The notes beneath the pieces were generated by a model. The model ran no database searches. It was not told the DNA's origin and worked only from the letters and a program-made list of their open reading frames with translations. A stretch of DNA of 64,000 nt from Xestospongia muta (Eukaryota > Porifera > Demospongiae > Haplosclerida > Petrosiidae), in the NCBI GenBank assembly GCA_963693285.1, contig OY848920.1, positions 4,911,135 to 4,975,134 of the forward strand, given 5' to 3'. A program made the position numbers and the translations under genes. How positions within the stretch are numbered: position 1 is the first letter of the stretch; each line of letters begins with the position of its first letter. Shown piece after piece: positions 37,001 to 44,339 of this stretch.

Positions 37001-40000
37001 GCTTTCAATCTCAGTTATAACAATGAAACAGGATTTTTAAAAACTACATTTAAGTCCTATCAAGGCCTATAACATAATGTTTGGACTACATAGCACTTGA
37101 TAGCATGTGTCAACTCACAAATAACTAACAGCAGGAACCCTTAGACTCACTAAGGAGGAAGAGTTTGCAAATCCCATTCTAAAGCTGGTACAGCATTAAA
37201 AATAGTTTGTGATCATATTTTGTGATCTTAACAATTATTAATAATATAATGAAGTACACATTTAATTTATATATGCCTGCATTAAAGTATCCCAAACAGA
37301 CTGAGAGCATACTTGCACAGATTTTTTTAAAGTTATATGTACTTCCTAATGTCAGCTTTGCAAAGATATACAAGCTAATATAAATTGTACAAGTAAGAAG
37401 AAAACTTACTGATGTTATAATGACTTCTAATTACTCTAAACAGTAAGGTTTCTTTAATTCATTACAGGAAAGAAACATAAGAGGCGAAGATTAAATGTAT
37501 CAGACTTTGATGAAGATATACCTCCTAGGAAAAGAATCCTTCATTGTATATCATCTGAGAGTGACTTAGAATCACATGATGTATCAAGTGGATATGATAA
37601 GGAACCCGTTAGTGGGAGACCTTGCGAGAAAGAAGGAATATCTTACAAAATGACACCTTCATCATCACAACAACATAAAGGTATAGTCTCATATACAGAG
37701 ATAATTTACTGACTCATTGTCATTTTAGGTAGGCATGAGAGAAATAGTGGTAGAGAATAGTTTTAATCAATTTCTATGTATATTTTATTAACTTGATCAT
37801 TGTATAACATGTTAACAATGTTTTTAACTCAGTTACAAATGCAACTTACCTTAAACTTTTAACACTAATCATAGTATTGATAATTTATATTTACTACTTT
37901 AATGTGATTCATCATGAATTTAGTTTGTCATGTTGTTCTTTTATAGGTCATAACCAGATAGAGGAAATGTCATCATCTAAAAGAAAATCTACTACTACCT
38001 CAAGTCAGTATTTGAATTTAATTATGGTAGATGTAATTTGAATTAGATATTTTTGATTTTAAAGTCTACTTATGATAGTAGTGCATGTGACACTATTTCC
38101 TTAAAATCAAGTGTTGTCAAAACCAATAACACTATGATTATTAACATGATAACACATTAAGAAATCTTGTCAAGGACACTCTACAAGCTGGTTTAAAAAT
38201 AGCTTTAATTTATTATTACTTAACTTCTTTTGTTAGAGAGTGTTGTCAGCTACATAACATGTTATCTGAATCTTATAACTACCTACCACACATATCTCAG
38301 TATAATACTCTGTTTTATAGTTCCTAAAGGAAAGAATGGACTATTGTCTTATATTATGTAACCTTCTATAAACAATCATACTTTTAGAGCCAGCTAAAAA
38401 TAAATGCATTCATTACATCATGACCTGATTTATCTGATGAAGTTAACTGTCTATAAAGTTTTAGTTTTATGTATGCTAAATGTTTTTAATACCTTCATTT
38501 TTATATCTATTGACCTTTTCATGTGTAAATTAGAAATATAATGGCTATTTATAAAACACATGAAGTGCATACTCCAATACAAACTTAAACTGTTAGGTTC
38601 TAATATTTAGAATGTAGGGTCTATGGTATTACTTTATCATTGATGTATAGACTTCCTGTTGATGTACACCATCAAATATAAATATTGTATTTGTGTTTGG
38701 TAGTTTGAATTATTGGCTGTTTTTGACCAATCTGACTTGCTGAGTCATCTATACATTATTATTAGTATTAATAATTTATATTAGTTAGTTTAATGTGATC
38801 CATTAGTAATTAAATTTGTCATGTTATTCTTTTATAGGTCACAAAAGAGCCAATCAAATGAAGGAAATGCCATCATCAAAAAGGAAATCTACTACTACTA
38901 TTACTACTACTTCAAGTCAGCAATTAATAAAGTCAACTTAAGATAGTAATAAATGTGCCATTTCATATATTGCTTCAAATCAACTATTATCATACCCAAA
39001 AACATAACTTTAGGATTGGCTAAATGATAGCATGTTTCAACTCATAAATAAGTGTAGCAGGAGTCCTTGTCCTCACTAAGGAGGAAGAGTATATGAATCC
39101 AATTCTAAAGCATTAGAAAAACCTGCTTAGGATCGAAGCTTACCATATATAAATGTGATTAACTATGCTATGAATATAATTAAACATTTGTTTATATAGT
39201 CATTCACAAAAAATTGCCCTAATAGGAATACTTGTGTGAATTGGGTCAATATAGGTCCAGTTGACACTTGCAATGTGCAGGCATAGGTACAGACAACAAT
39301 TAGGCACAGACAATCTATTATTGTTTTGAGCAACATGGCTTATAATAACAAGTTCATTATTGTATATTTTTGCTTAAGTAAGTAGTAGTTGTCTCACACA
39401 CTATGGAGACTATTTAGTTATTGTGAGATGAATATCACAAAATATAATAATATATGTAAGAAATTAGTTTAACATGTGGAGTTATCCTGAGTATACGCAT
39501 AATTCATACAATTCTCAAACACAAGCCATAATCATTAATGAGAGCCTTAAATTCAACTTAAATTTTAGGGTAAGGCTTAGAGATAGGGCTTCATAATAGA
39601 AATAGTAATAAATAAATCAAACCTATTATTGGCTTTTCTTCTATATGAATTATTTTGATGACATAGTACATGTATGCACTTTGTATGCTCATGAGTGTAC
39701 ACTCCTTTACATTATAAAGTTGACAGTTGCTATTAAAGAGATTGATAATAAAATAAATCAATCACTTACTTTACACTTCAGAGTATATGTTTTGACTTCA
39801 AGTAATCTAATTAGTTTATCAGTTACCCATATTCTTTTATAATTACTTATTGGCTTTCTTAGCTCCAATAAAGTGAACTGTATAGCTATGATAATAAATT
39901 GATAATTTTTCATAAACAATTAGGAACTATTGACTAGTTAGCCCAGAAAACCCTCACCTTTCTATGCTTGACTCATAGTTAATATTCTTGAACCTATAAT

Positions 40001-41475
40001 TTGTTTATACTTTCTTCTTACATTGTATACTTACTTATATATACATGTACATTGTTGTAAATAGGTCCTTCATTTATAGCACTGATAATAATATAGTTGT
40101 TGAAATTTTAGGTTTGTTTGTATGATTTTGTAATTACTGTAACCAAATTCTAGCTAACTGTTTGTATGTCTAAAATAGTATGTTCAAACATTATACCTGA
40201 ACTTCATGTTTCTCTCCTTTTTGCATTTTTGTAATAATGGACTTCTAATTTAGTTTTAGGTGTTACACCAAATATGATGATGATGTTACATTAACCAAGT
40301 GATATCATAGATACTTAAAGTATTGACAAATTACAGACTCATTGAAATGATATATTACACACTATATATAGTCTTTTATGCTAGGGATCAAACAATCATT
40401 ATATTATGTTAAAACTACTGAATTCAAACAACAATATTTTATTATAACAGAAATGGCAATGGATAAATAAAACTCATTATCTTTTATTTTATACGAAATA
40501 TTTTTGATGGTATAGTGCATCTCTCTACATTGTATGCTCATTTGTAGAAAGTCTTTTACATTATTAAGTTGATACCTGCTATCAAATAGATTTAATTTAC
40601 AGTTCAGAGTATATATTTTGTCTTCAAGTAATCTTATTAGTTTGACAAGTAATTTTCAATTATCCATTTCCTTTAAAGTTACTTATTGGCTTTCTAAGCT
40701 CCAAGAAATATTCCTGTGTATAAATCACAACCTACAAATCCTAAGTGTCTTTCATTACATCATGACTCTGATATATCTGAAGTGAACTTTTTGTAAAATT
40801 TTAGTCTGGTTTTATAATTTTTAATGGCTTCCTTTTTACATTTGTTGACATTTTCAAATATAAGAATGTAGTGGCTGTTTATAAGACACAGGACACGCAT
40901 ACTCCAATACAAAATTTATACTATTAGGTTTTAATATTTATAATGTAAGGTCAAAGGTATAGTATTTATTTATCATTGATATATGGACTTCATGTTCATA
41001 GACACAATCAACTATGAATATTGTGTTTAATGTTTGGCTGTTTTAAACAATAACATGATTACACTTATTATATTGCTTAACAAAAAGTCATTTTGTTATA
41101 TCAATATTAAATTATATATTTTTCTAATTCATATTAGATAATACGGTTGAAGAAGGTGTACATGTATCTACTATACCAGATCATCTCTTGGATGAACAAC
41201 CTACACATGATGAATTAATTTCACATGCTAGAACAGCAAAATGGTATCAGTTGGGTGTGAAATTAGAACTGGACAGTGTGGATCTAGATGGATGTCACGA
41301 CTGTACTAGAATGTATCGGTTATGGATTATGGAGAAAGGAAGAAGTGCAACAAATAGGAGTTTATTAGTTGCTTTAAGAGCTATTAGACAGAATTATGTA
41401 GCAGATGCTTATGAAGATTATTTAAAAACTAAAGTAAGTTATATTGTCCATATATCAATGTATATATGTACATAG
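12843..41475 (+). CDS. 2A-leader, death domain x2, Roc-COR, death domain protein
   Basis: Twelve exons: 12843-13068, 15374-15667, 18571-18864, 32482-32556, 33205-35211, 35740-35802, 36369-36572, 36851-36913, 37468-37680, 37947-38003, 38838-38915 and 41138-41433 (or to the in-frame TAG at 41473-41475). Every internal junction is GT-AG in phase 1 and the total stays open, about 1290-1304 codons. Order: hydrophobic leader with a GDVELNPGP motif; two death domains; a short acidic spacer; a Roc-like GTPase with P-loop GPARAGKTS, switch DCGGQ and THHDKYE; a COR-like region beginning IPLSWYAF; charged repeated linkers; a C-terminal death domain. Roco proteins are GTPase scaffolds, and death domains recruit partners in cell-death and immune signalling. 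No LRR or kinase is seen. The third intron is 13.6 kb because of duplications and transposons. The link of exon 1 to the rest and the 3' end need transcripts. Confidence 0.75.
14660..14889 (-). pseudogene. Possible helix-turn-helix relic of a DNA transposon
   Basis: A minus-strand frame contains SHKRTSDATGVSRNSIKRL followed by a stop, then KEKVLGILSLP in the same frame. The core resembles the ATGVSR-x-S/T-V helix-turn-helix found at the start of some DDE transposases and related host genes. It lies in intron 1 of the Roc-COR gene, on the opposite strand. The match is short. Confidence 0.35.
15037..15800 (+). repeat. Duplicated block with death-domain exon, copy 1
   Basis: From CACATATTCTATTTATAGCC at 15037 onward, the intron and exon match 18236-18890 at an offset near 3200, through the polypyrimidine tract, the exon and the first bases of the next intron (AGTAATGAGGTT). 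The block therefore includes about 340 bases of upstream intron. Intronic and exonic parts differ by scattered substitutions and short indels. Confidence 0.85.
15374..15667 (+). CDS. Exon 2: death domain, copy 1
   Basis: A 98-codon exon, phase 1 on both sides, bounded by TATCTCAG and GTAAGAGT. It codes for a death-domain fold: LVGISDKWYDIGLSL for the first helices, a VLDNLKH stretch, the central VIENIL helix, NWKTVIGAIES with the conserved Trp, and the closing ADLIRQYL helix. An almost identical exon with flanking intron lies at 18571-18864, so the domain was doubled by local duplication. Symmetric phase allows this without a frameshift. Confidence 0.8.
16948..18045. repeat. Intronic duplicated block A, copy 1
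   Basis: The sequence from about 16948 (AGTCTCAATAAGTTTCTC at 16977) to TGAATCTGATTGTTCA-like sequence near 18045 matches 22500-23625 nearly throughout, about 1.1 kb. Shared landmarks are CACAACATGACGCAATGTGACGC-like text near 17140, the AAGGAAATGAATATATATC stretch near 17565, and CTACTTCCTACCACCCAC near 17990. It has no coding content I can support. Confidence 0.85.
18236..18890 (+). repeat. Duplicated block with death-domain exon, copy 2
   Basis: Partner of 15037-15800. It carries the second death-domain exon and its upstream intron. Both copies keep working splice signals. Confidence 0.85.
18571..18864 (+). CDS. Exon 3: death domain, copy 2
   Basis: A 98-codon exon in phase 1 on both sides, bounded by CTTATCTCAG and GTAAGT. 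It keeps the death-domain layout of exon 2: ISDKWYDFGLSLQVRRNALD, then a divergent charged loop, TWETIITAVES and IADMIRHRL. Its N-terminal half is nearly identical to exon 2, while the middle (SQDNDETNLKKVTN) has diverged strongly. The following intron, from 18865 to 32481, is the longest of the gene. Confidence 0.8.
19197..19592. repeat. Direct repeat flanking a 230-bp insert
   Basis: About 80 bases with TATACTATTATATATAGAAG and GATCATAGCAGTTCCCATAA at 19197-19275 return at 19506-19592 with a few changes. Between them lies unrelated sequence containing the paired phrases CCTCGAAGTTTATTCCCC and CTCCTCGAAAATAAAGC. No coding content is supported. Confidence 0.6.
21084..21685. mobile_element. 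TA-flanked inverted-repeat element (602 bp)
   Basis: Ends are inverted: the left starts CCATATTTCCTCGTAGAAAC at 21084, and the reverse complement of the right end starts CCGAATTTCCTCATGTAAAC. Both continue with ACCTA. TA lies on each side (21082-21083 and 21686-21687). The paralogous block near 23965-23985 has the site without the insert (GTGTTAACTATTCATAC), which supports insertion at TA. Inside are repeated AATAAACGCC phrases near both ends and a captured HIRAN-like coding fragment. It looks non-autonomous, and the superfamily is not settled. Confidence 0.75.
21333..21563 (-). pseudogene. HIRAN-like coding fragment inside the TA element
   Basis: The minus-strand frame gives GHHIYKTIWTPFIGEML, then DRYAESLTRDSKIIEHMP, SISKVSWHFLKH. 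This resembles the start of HIRAN-like domains, with an entry strand, a W-x-P-x-I-G step, N/D-x-DRYAV and a HLPR-I-S motif. The fragment lacks a start and the remainder of a protein. It sits wholly between the inverted repeats and so was probably carried by the element. The assignment rests on short motifs. Confidence 0.5.
22500..23625. repeat. Intronic duplicated block A, copy 2
   Basis: Partner of 16948-18045, inserted between the two copies of block B. Small indels separate the copies, for example near 22690, where a run of six A replaces other bases. Confidence 0.85.
24197..26665 (+). mobile_element. piggyBac-type element with TTAA duplication
   Basis: The element is 2469 bp, flanked by TTAA at 24193-24196 and 26666-26669. 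The left end begins CCCTTTAAGTGC; the reverse complement of the right end begins GCCTTTGAGCGC, giving imperfect terminal inverted repeats. Inside is a piggyBac transposase on the plus strand, broken at several points. The uninterrupted target site is visible in the paralogous block B near 21910 (TATCCCTTAACACT). Insertion was into intron 3 of the death-domain Roc-COR gene. Confidence 0.92.
24400..26294 (+). pseudogene. piggyBac transposase, inactivated
   Basis: The N-terminus at 24400 is strongly acidic (LDLVFDDDCFDEHDSED). The core follows in pieces: DRFSVILKFFHLYD near 25012, then SVDEQMV near 25170 with the first catalytic Asp, YMDNYYSSPTLF near 25467 with the second, and GGVDKADQLLSYY near 25838 with the third acidic cluster. 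A Cys-rich C-terminal zinc-binding tail follows near 26160-26260 (CSKRKTCRRK, YKCKQCDVPLC). Breaks: a frameshift near 24760, a stop and frame change near 24955, a frameshift in an A-run near 25638 and a TGA near 25788. Between 25317 and 25366 an in-phase GT-AG stretch of 50 bases restores the frame and may be a small intron. The protein cannot be made as it stands. Confidence 0.88.
26767..26926 (+). repeat. 5' LTR (160 bp)
   Basis: Starts TGTAATGTATGAC and ends AAGATATAACA. Compared with the 3' LTR it holds 16 additional bases after ATTAATTTTGT, flanked by TGT repeats. A TATAAATA at about 26833 could be the core promoter. Confidence 0.92.
26927..27811 (+). pseudogene. gag of the LTR element, with internal stop
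   Basis: The frame opens with ATG directly after the 5' LTR (MATRLVGALAPFE). A capsid-type helical region follows (WTSYAERIEENL, DLCAPDKPNTKTFEELVEKL). Two zinc knuckles of the CX2CX4HX4C type close it, near 27556-27597 (CYCCAKSGHTPDEC) and 27617-27658 (CYSCGKSGHIKEAC). A TGA at 27194-27196 and a TAG at 27809-27811 interrupt an otherwise continuous frame leading into protease. Gag packages the element RNA in virus-like particles; this copy cannot make the full chain without readthrough. Confidence 0.88.
27812..29076 (+). pseudogene. Protease and reverse transcriptase of the LTR element
   Basis: The frame continues from gag with the aspartic protease motif VDTGAAVTVVS at 27817-27849. Reverse transcriptase follows: SEWATPIVAVMKADGSVRVC near 28314, KLDLRQAYNQVQL near 28480, and YLDDILVSG near 28661-28687 with the catalytic Asp pair. 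A thumb/connection part (FLGMVNYYGKFIPNLSSIA) ends at 29074. Stops lie at 28571-28573 and near 28699, and the frame changes near 28770-28830. The following RNase H domain is missing: the end of the connection at VLVHYK is followed within about 20 bases by a post-RNase H linker. Confidence 0.88.
29077..30248 (+). pseudogene. Integrase of the LTR element
   Basis: It begins with the linker GIRKNPLLSKGLHYVK. Next are the zinc-binding domain (HESHLGVVKMNALARSHVWW then CEECQ, near 29272-29390), the catalytic core with DFAGPF near 29468, TDNGPQFVSEEF near 29626, and the Glu-bearing AEKFVQTFK near 29734. The C-terminal GPVSYQLTV region near 30081 is of the GPY/F type. A TAG at 29448-29450 and a frame change near 29730 split the core, and more breaks lie at 29900-30010. 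Confidence 0.87.
30413..30556 (+). repeat. 3' LTR (144 bp)
   Basis: Matches the 5' LTR except for a missing 16-bp stretch and a few base changes (for example TTTTAGTGTGC for TTATAGTATGC). It is followed by the CTTAT target duplication. Confidence 0.92.
31089..32481. other. Unique part of intron 3, nothing recognised
   Basis: AT-rich intron sequence up to the acceptor TTATATAG at 32481. I see no coding motif, no inverted repeats and no RNA gene. Confidence 0.4.
32482..32556 (+). CDS. Exon 4: short acidic spacer
   Basis: A 75-base exon in phase 1 on both sides, bounded by ATATATAG and GTAAGTC. It codes for an acidic linker (SQDNVEQIGDTIEADLISD) between the second death domain and the GTPase. 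It is too short to be assigned a fold. Phase agreement with both neighbours is the main evidence. Confidence 0.65.
33205..35211 (+). CDS. Exon 5: Roc-like GTPase and COR-like domain
   Basis: This 2007-base exon codes for 669 residues. The GTPase part has a P-loop GPARAGKTS at 33279-33305, a switch II DCGGQ at 33705-33719 after the strand EWLYFI, and a THHDKYE guanine-binding motif near 33999-34019. A long inserted loop lies between P-loop and switch (about 33400-33660). The COR-like part starts near 34250 (IPLSWYAFELLL) and contains ALKFFHFLNTILYYPD and VFIKPESLIEVIRQLV, as in Roco proteins, where COR mediates dimerisation. After it comes a beta-rich stretch with VPPGLFCAMVVNLLL and a Cys pair MCTEC near 35163. 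Ending in GTACGTG in phase 1, it continues into the linker exons. Confidence 0.85.
35480..38920 (+). repeat. Tandem 1.1-kb exon-intron module, about 2.5 copies
   Basis: The first unit starts near 35525 (GGCAAGAGAGAAACA) and the second near 36635 (GGCAAGAGAGAAATAG). Both contain the same intron text, short exon, second intron, long exon and AGGTATAGT donor. A third, more diverged unit starts near 37730 and is cut after its short exon; another short exon with the same acceptor context (TTCTTTTATAG|GTCA) follows at 38838. Confidence 0.85.
35740..38915 (+). CDS. Exons 6-11: tandemly duplicated basic linker exons
   Basis: Six exons at 35740-35802, 36369-36572, 36851-36913, 37468-37680, 37947-38003 and 38838-38915, each a multiple of three in phase 1. 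They alternate between a short type (QMEELPASKRK, IEEMSSSKRK, MKEMPSSKRK) and a long type (RKKQKRPRSK with PRKKRPHYES; RKKHKRRRLN with PPRKRI). The long type ends alike (GISHKMTPS, GISYKMTPS). The whole exon pair and its introns were copied as a unit of about 1.1 kb. The product would be a disordered basic region resembling repeated nuclear-localisation signals, probably also phosphorylated at Ser clusters. Function is inference. Confidence 0.7.
41138..41433 (+). CDS. Exon 12: C-terminal death domain
   Basis: After the acceptor ATATTAG, 296 bases code for a lead (TVEEGVHVSTIPDHLLDE) and a death domain: LISHARTAKWYQLGVKLELD, a Cys-His loop, MYRLWIMEKG, SLLVALRAIRQNYVADAYED and YLKTK. Reading on without splicing gives 13 further codons to a TAG at 41473-41475. 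A GTAAGT donor at 41434 in phase 0 would allow another exon, which I did not find. It differs clearly from the two N-terminal death domains. Confidence 0.75.
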
Positions 41476-42179
41476 AGTGAAACCCTTAGCTAAGAATAGC
41501 TGTCTTTGATCTATTTTGATGCTAATCACAACTCGGTTGATTTTAGATGTAATATTCCCATTATATTTATTCTGTGGTTCTGTACATAATTATTATCTAT
41601 TAATTCCACAGATACATACCTCAATGTCATAGTAGAAGGAACTTTCTAACGTTCTTGACATATTGTTTAAGAAGCTGATTATATTACTTTAATTATCTCC
41701 TTGTTAACTAATGATATATATATACATGTATATACTAGTACATGATAATTATTCTTTAAAGACTATGAACATCATTACATCACATCGTTAGTTCTATAGT
41801 ATATGTTGTTTTGTTGTTTGAAATACTTGTGATATTTAGCAATAATAATATTGGCATTACGGTGTATGTATTCTCTAACGGCTTGGCTTCATTAATCCTT
41901 ATCACTTACTATGTGGGGAAGCATTATTGTTGTGTCTGTCCATTAGATGGAAATCAATTTTTAACTACTCTAACTTGGCAACGAAAGTGTTTACAGGTGA
42001 AGTCACAAAAATGGCAAAAGTTAACCTTTAGATGACCATGCATATTTAATTTTATTTATGTTACTGTAAAAACACAGGATTCTAGTAGAAAAAACTTGAC
42101 TTTGTTAATAAAAATAACCATTCAATGTATGGTTGAATTTCTTTTATCTCAATGGTGTATTGCTCAGGCCATCAACCAC
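41476..42179. other. 3' flank of the Roc-COR gene, nothing recognised
   Basis: AT-rich stretch between the last death-domain exon and the hAT remnant. It would include the 3' untranslated region. I cannot assign a polyadenylation site. Confidence 0.35.
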
Positions 42180-42185
42180 TATGGT

Positions 42186-42812
42186 CAAACATGCCAACTC
42201 ACACGCATTTTGCGTGAGACACACGCTTTTGCGCAATCCCTCACGCTCACACGCAAACATGAAGACGTCTCACGCATTTCAGATCAGCAAAGGAGGTGTG
42301 TTCTTATTTTTAACCCAGTGTCAACAAATTTAGTGGTCGCATGCTATTTTGAAAAGATTCGAAAAGCTACGTAAAGTACCAATATTATTCATACTTTCTC
42401 ACTCAAATGCACTAGAAGAGAGGGTTTTCAGTATGGTTTCCAAGAACATCTTTCGGAGGATTATAACTGCTACAGGGCTCTGTATTTGCAAGTTTCACAC
42501 AAATAATGCTTAATAGTGTACCATTGAGTTGTAAATTAGGCCGAAACTTAGTTTTATTCTTGAAATTGCCAAGAAGGCAACTAAGGAATACAACAAACTA
42601 TACTCATCTAAAATAAATAACTTGCCCTGTATACAAGGCCACTCATCATGTTTTCTATTTTTTTGTAAGACATGTGCATGTGTTCATTTTTTCCAGTTTT
42701 TGTAATATTTTTTTGCAATTATTGTTTTTCCACATTTCACTCATTTTCATCCTGTCTCACTCATTTTTTGGAGCCTCTCACTCAATTTCTAAGTCAGGGG
42801 TTGGCATGTCTG
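42186..42812 (+). mobile_element. hAT-type element remnant (627 bp)
   Basis: The left end reads CAAACATGCCAACTCACACG at 42186; the reverse complement of the right end reads CAGACATGCCAACCCC, so the ends are inverted. TATGGT occurs on both sides (42180-42185 and 42813-42818) and may be part of the target duplication. Inside near 42400-42460 a frame gives SHSNALEERVFSMVSKN, the conserved C-terminal dimerisation motif of hAT transposases, and near 42560-42610 LEIAKKATKEYNKLYSSK. Most of the transposase is missing, so this is a deletion derivative. Confidence 0.75.
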
Positions 42813-43194
42813 TATGGTATGTTTGTTGTTCGTGCCTATGGGACCATTTGAACATGTGTGATCTCCTTAGCAACGAGTACTGGTTGGTAAGTTTGTATTT
42901 TTTTTACTTGTGTAATTATGTGGACTTATCATATATGAAAGGCTACGATTGATGATTATGAGTCAAGTGTGCAATTTTTAATTAATGTATCTCAACACAG
43001 CAACCTATAGGACTTCAATATCCAGTTCATCATCACTACTACAGTCAAAATTGTAACTGGTCTATCTCTGTTCTAATATCTGACCATTTTCTAAAACCTG
43101 ATCAACATTCATTGTTTTTCAAAAGTAGTAATTTTTTAAATATTTATTGTTAAACTTTTTACAAAAGCTTAAATTGCAATAGCAAACATTTTTA

Positions 43195-43275
43195 ATTAAC
43201 ATTCCATGTATCACAAATTCGTGACAGTGGTTTTTTAATGAAGTGGGCGTGTCGTGAATTTGTGACACGATCATC
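43195..43275. repeat. Short inverted repeat (hairpin)
   Basis: TATCACAAATTCGTGACAG near 43208 and GTCGTGAATTTGTGACAC near 43248 are near reverse complements around a 20-base centre. No larger element could be delimited. Confidence 0.5.
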
Positions 43276-43913
43276 ATTCTCAATAAAGGATGTGAAGGAA
43301 AGACGAAGTTTGAAAAATCAGAATAATCTTGAAAAGCGCAGGTAAGGTGGAACAAAGGGAAAGAAACTAAAATGAGTACAGAAACAGCAGCAAAGTTTCT
43401 ACACTTTAGTCCTTTTCTTGATTATTGGACTACAACTCTTATAATTAAACCAACAGGTTTCAATAAGAGAACCTATATTGAAACTAAAAAGTGACTTAAT
43501 TTAATGACACAGTTAGAATTGAATACATCTAGTATACTGGCTTGACATGTAAATATCAAGTCAACTTTTTCTATTTTCATTGTAGAATCTCCAATTACAA
43601 TTTATTTTTTGCAAAATCGCTCTAAAGTTTTGAAAAAATTGAAGAAATGGCTTTTTTCTGCAATTTTTTTATCTAGTGATAAGATTTTGTAGATAAGAAA
43701 TTGTTAGCTTAATTAATATCTTATATTATTTAAAACGAGGAGAATTAATTTAAATATATATTTATATATATATAGTCATTGTAGAAAAGTTAATTGTCTC
43801 TTTGAACTCTTGTTCCAGGCAGTTAGATAGAAGACATCTGTGATAATAACATATTAACAATGAAATACATAGAACATTTTGAACTGTTAGCATTGTAATG
43901 CTAGAATAGTGAA

Positions 43914-44230
43914 AAGCATCTTGAAATTTCAAGATGCCAAACTATAAAATTATAATGTGACAAACATGTCTAAATTATCTTGAAATTTCAAGATTGCTAG
44001 CATAATATAAAGTATAATTGTAGAATAATGAAAAGCATCTTGAAATTTCAAGATTGCTAGCATAATATAAAGTATAATTGTAGAATAATGAAAAGCATCT
44101 TGAAATTTCAAGATTGCTAGCATAATATAAAGTATAATTGTAGAATAATGAAAAGCATCTTGAAATTTCAAGATGCCAAAGTGTAAAGTTAGAATGTGAA
44201 AAACATGTCTAAATATCTTGAAATTTCAAA
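43914..44230. repeat. 60-bp tandem repeats with palindrome CTTGAAATTTCAAG
   Basis: Three consecutive 60-bp units at 43981-44160 are identical as written, each with the 14-base palindrome CTTGAAATTTCAAG. Diverged flanking units at 43914-43980 and 44153-44230 also hold the palindrome and share ATGCCAAA and ACATGTCTAAAT. The open frame across the units is only a consequence of the period being a multiple of three. Confidence 0.92.
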
Positions 44231-44339
44231 CAGCACACTGTGTTGTTCAATGTAAACAATCTCTAATGGTAACTAATCTAATCTAAATGTGTGATCATGA
44301 TATATAGTTAATGTGAAAGACTTCCTTCAACAGTTGTGT

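Noticed and set aside
43950..44171. Repeated-peptide open frame on the minus strand
   Set aside because: The repeats are 60 bp, a multiple of three, so a frame stays open by chance. No splice or motif support.
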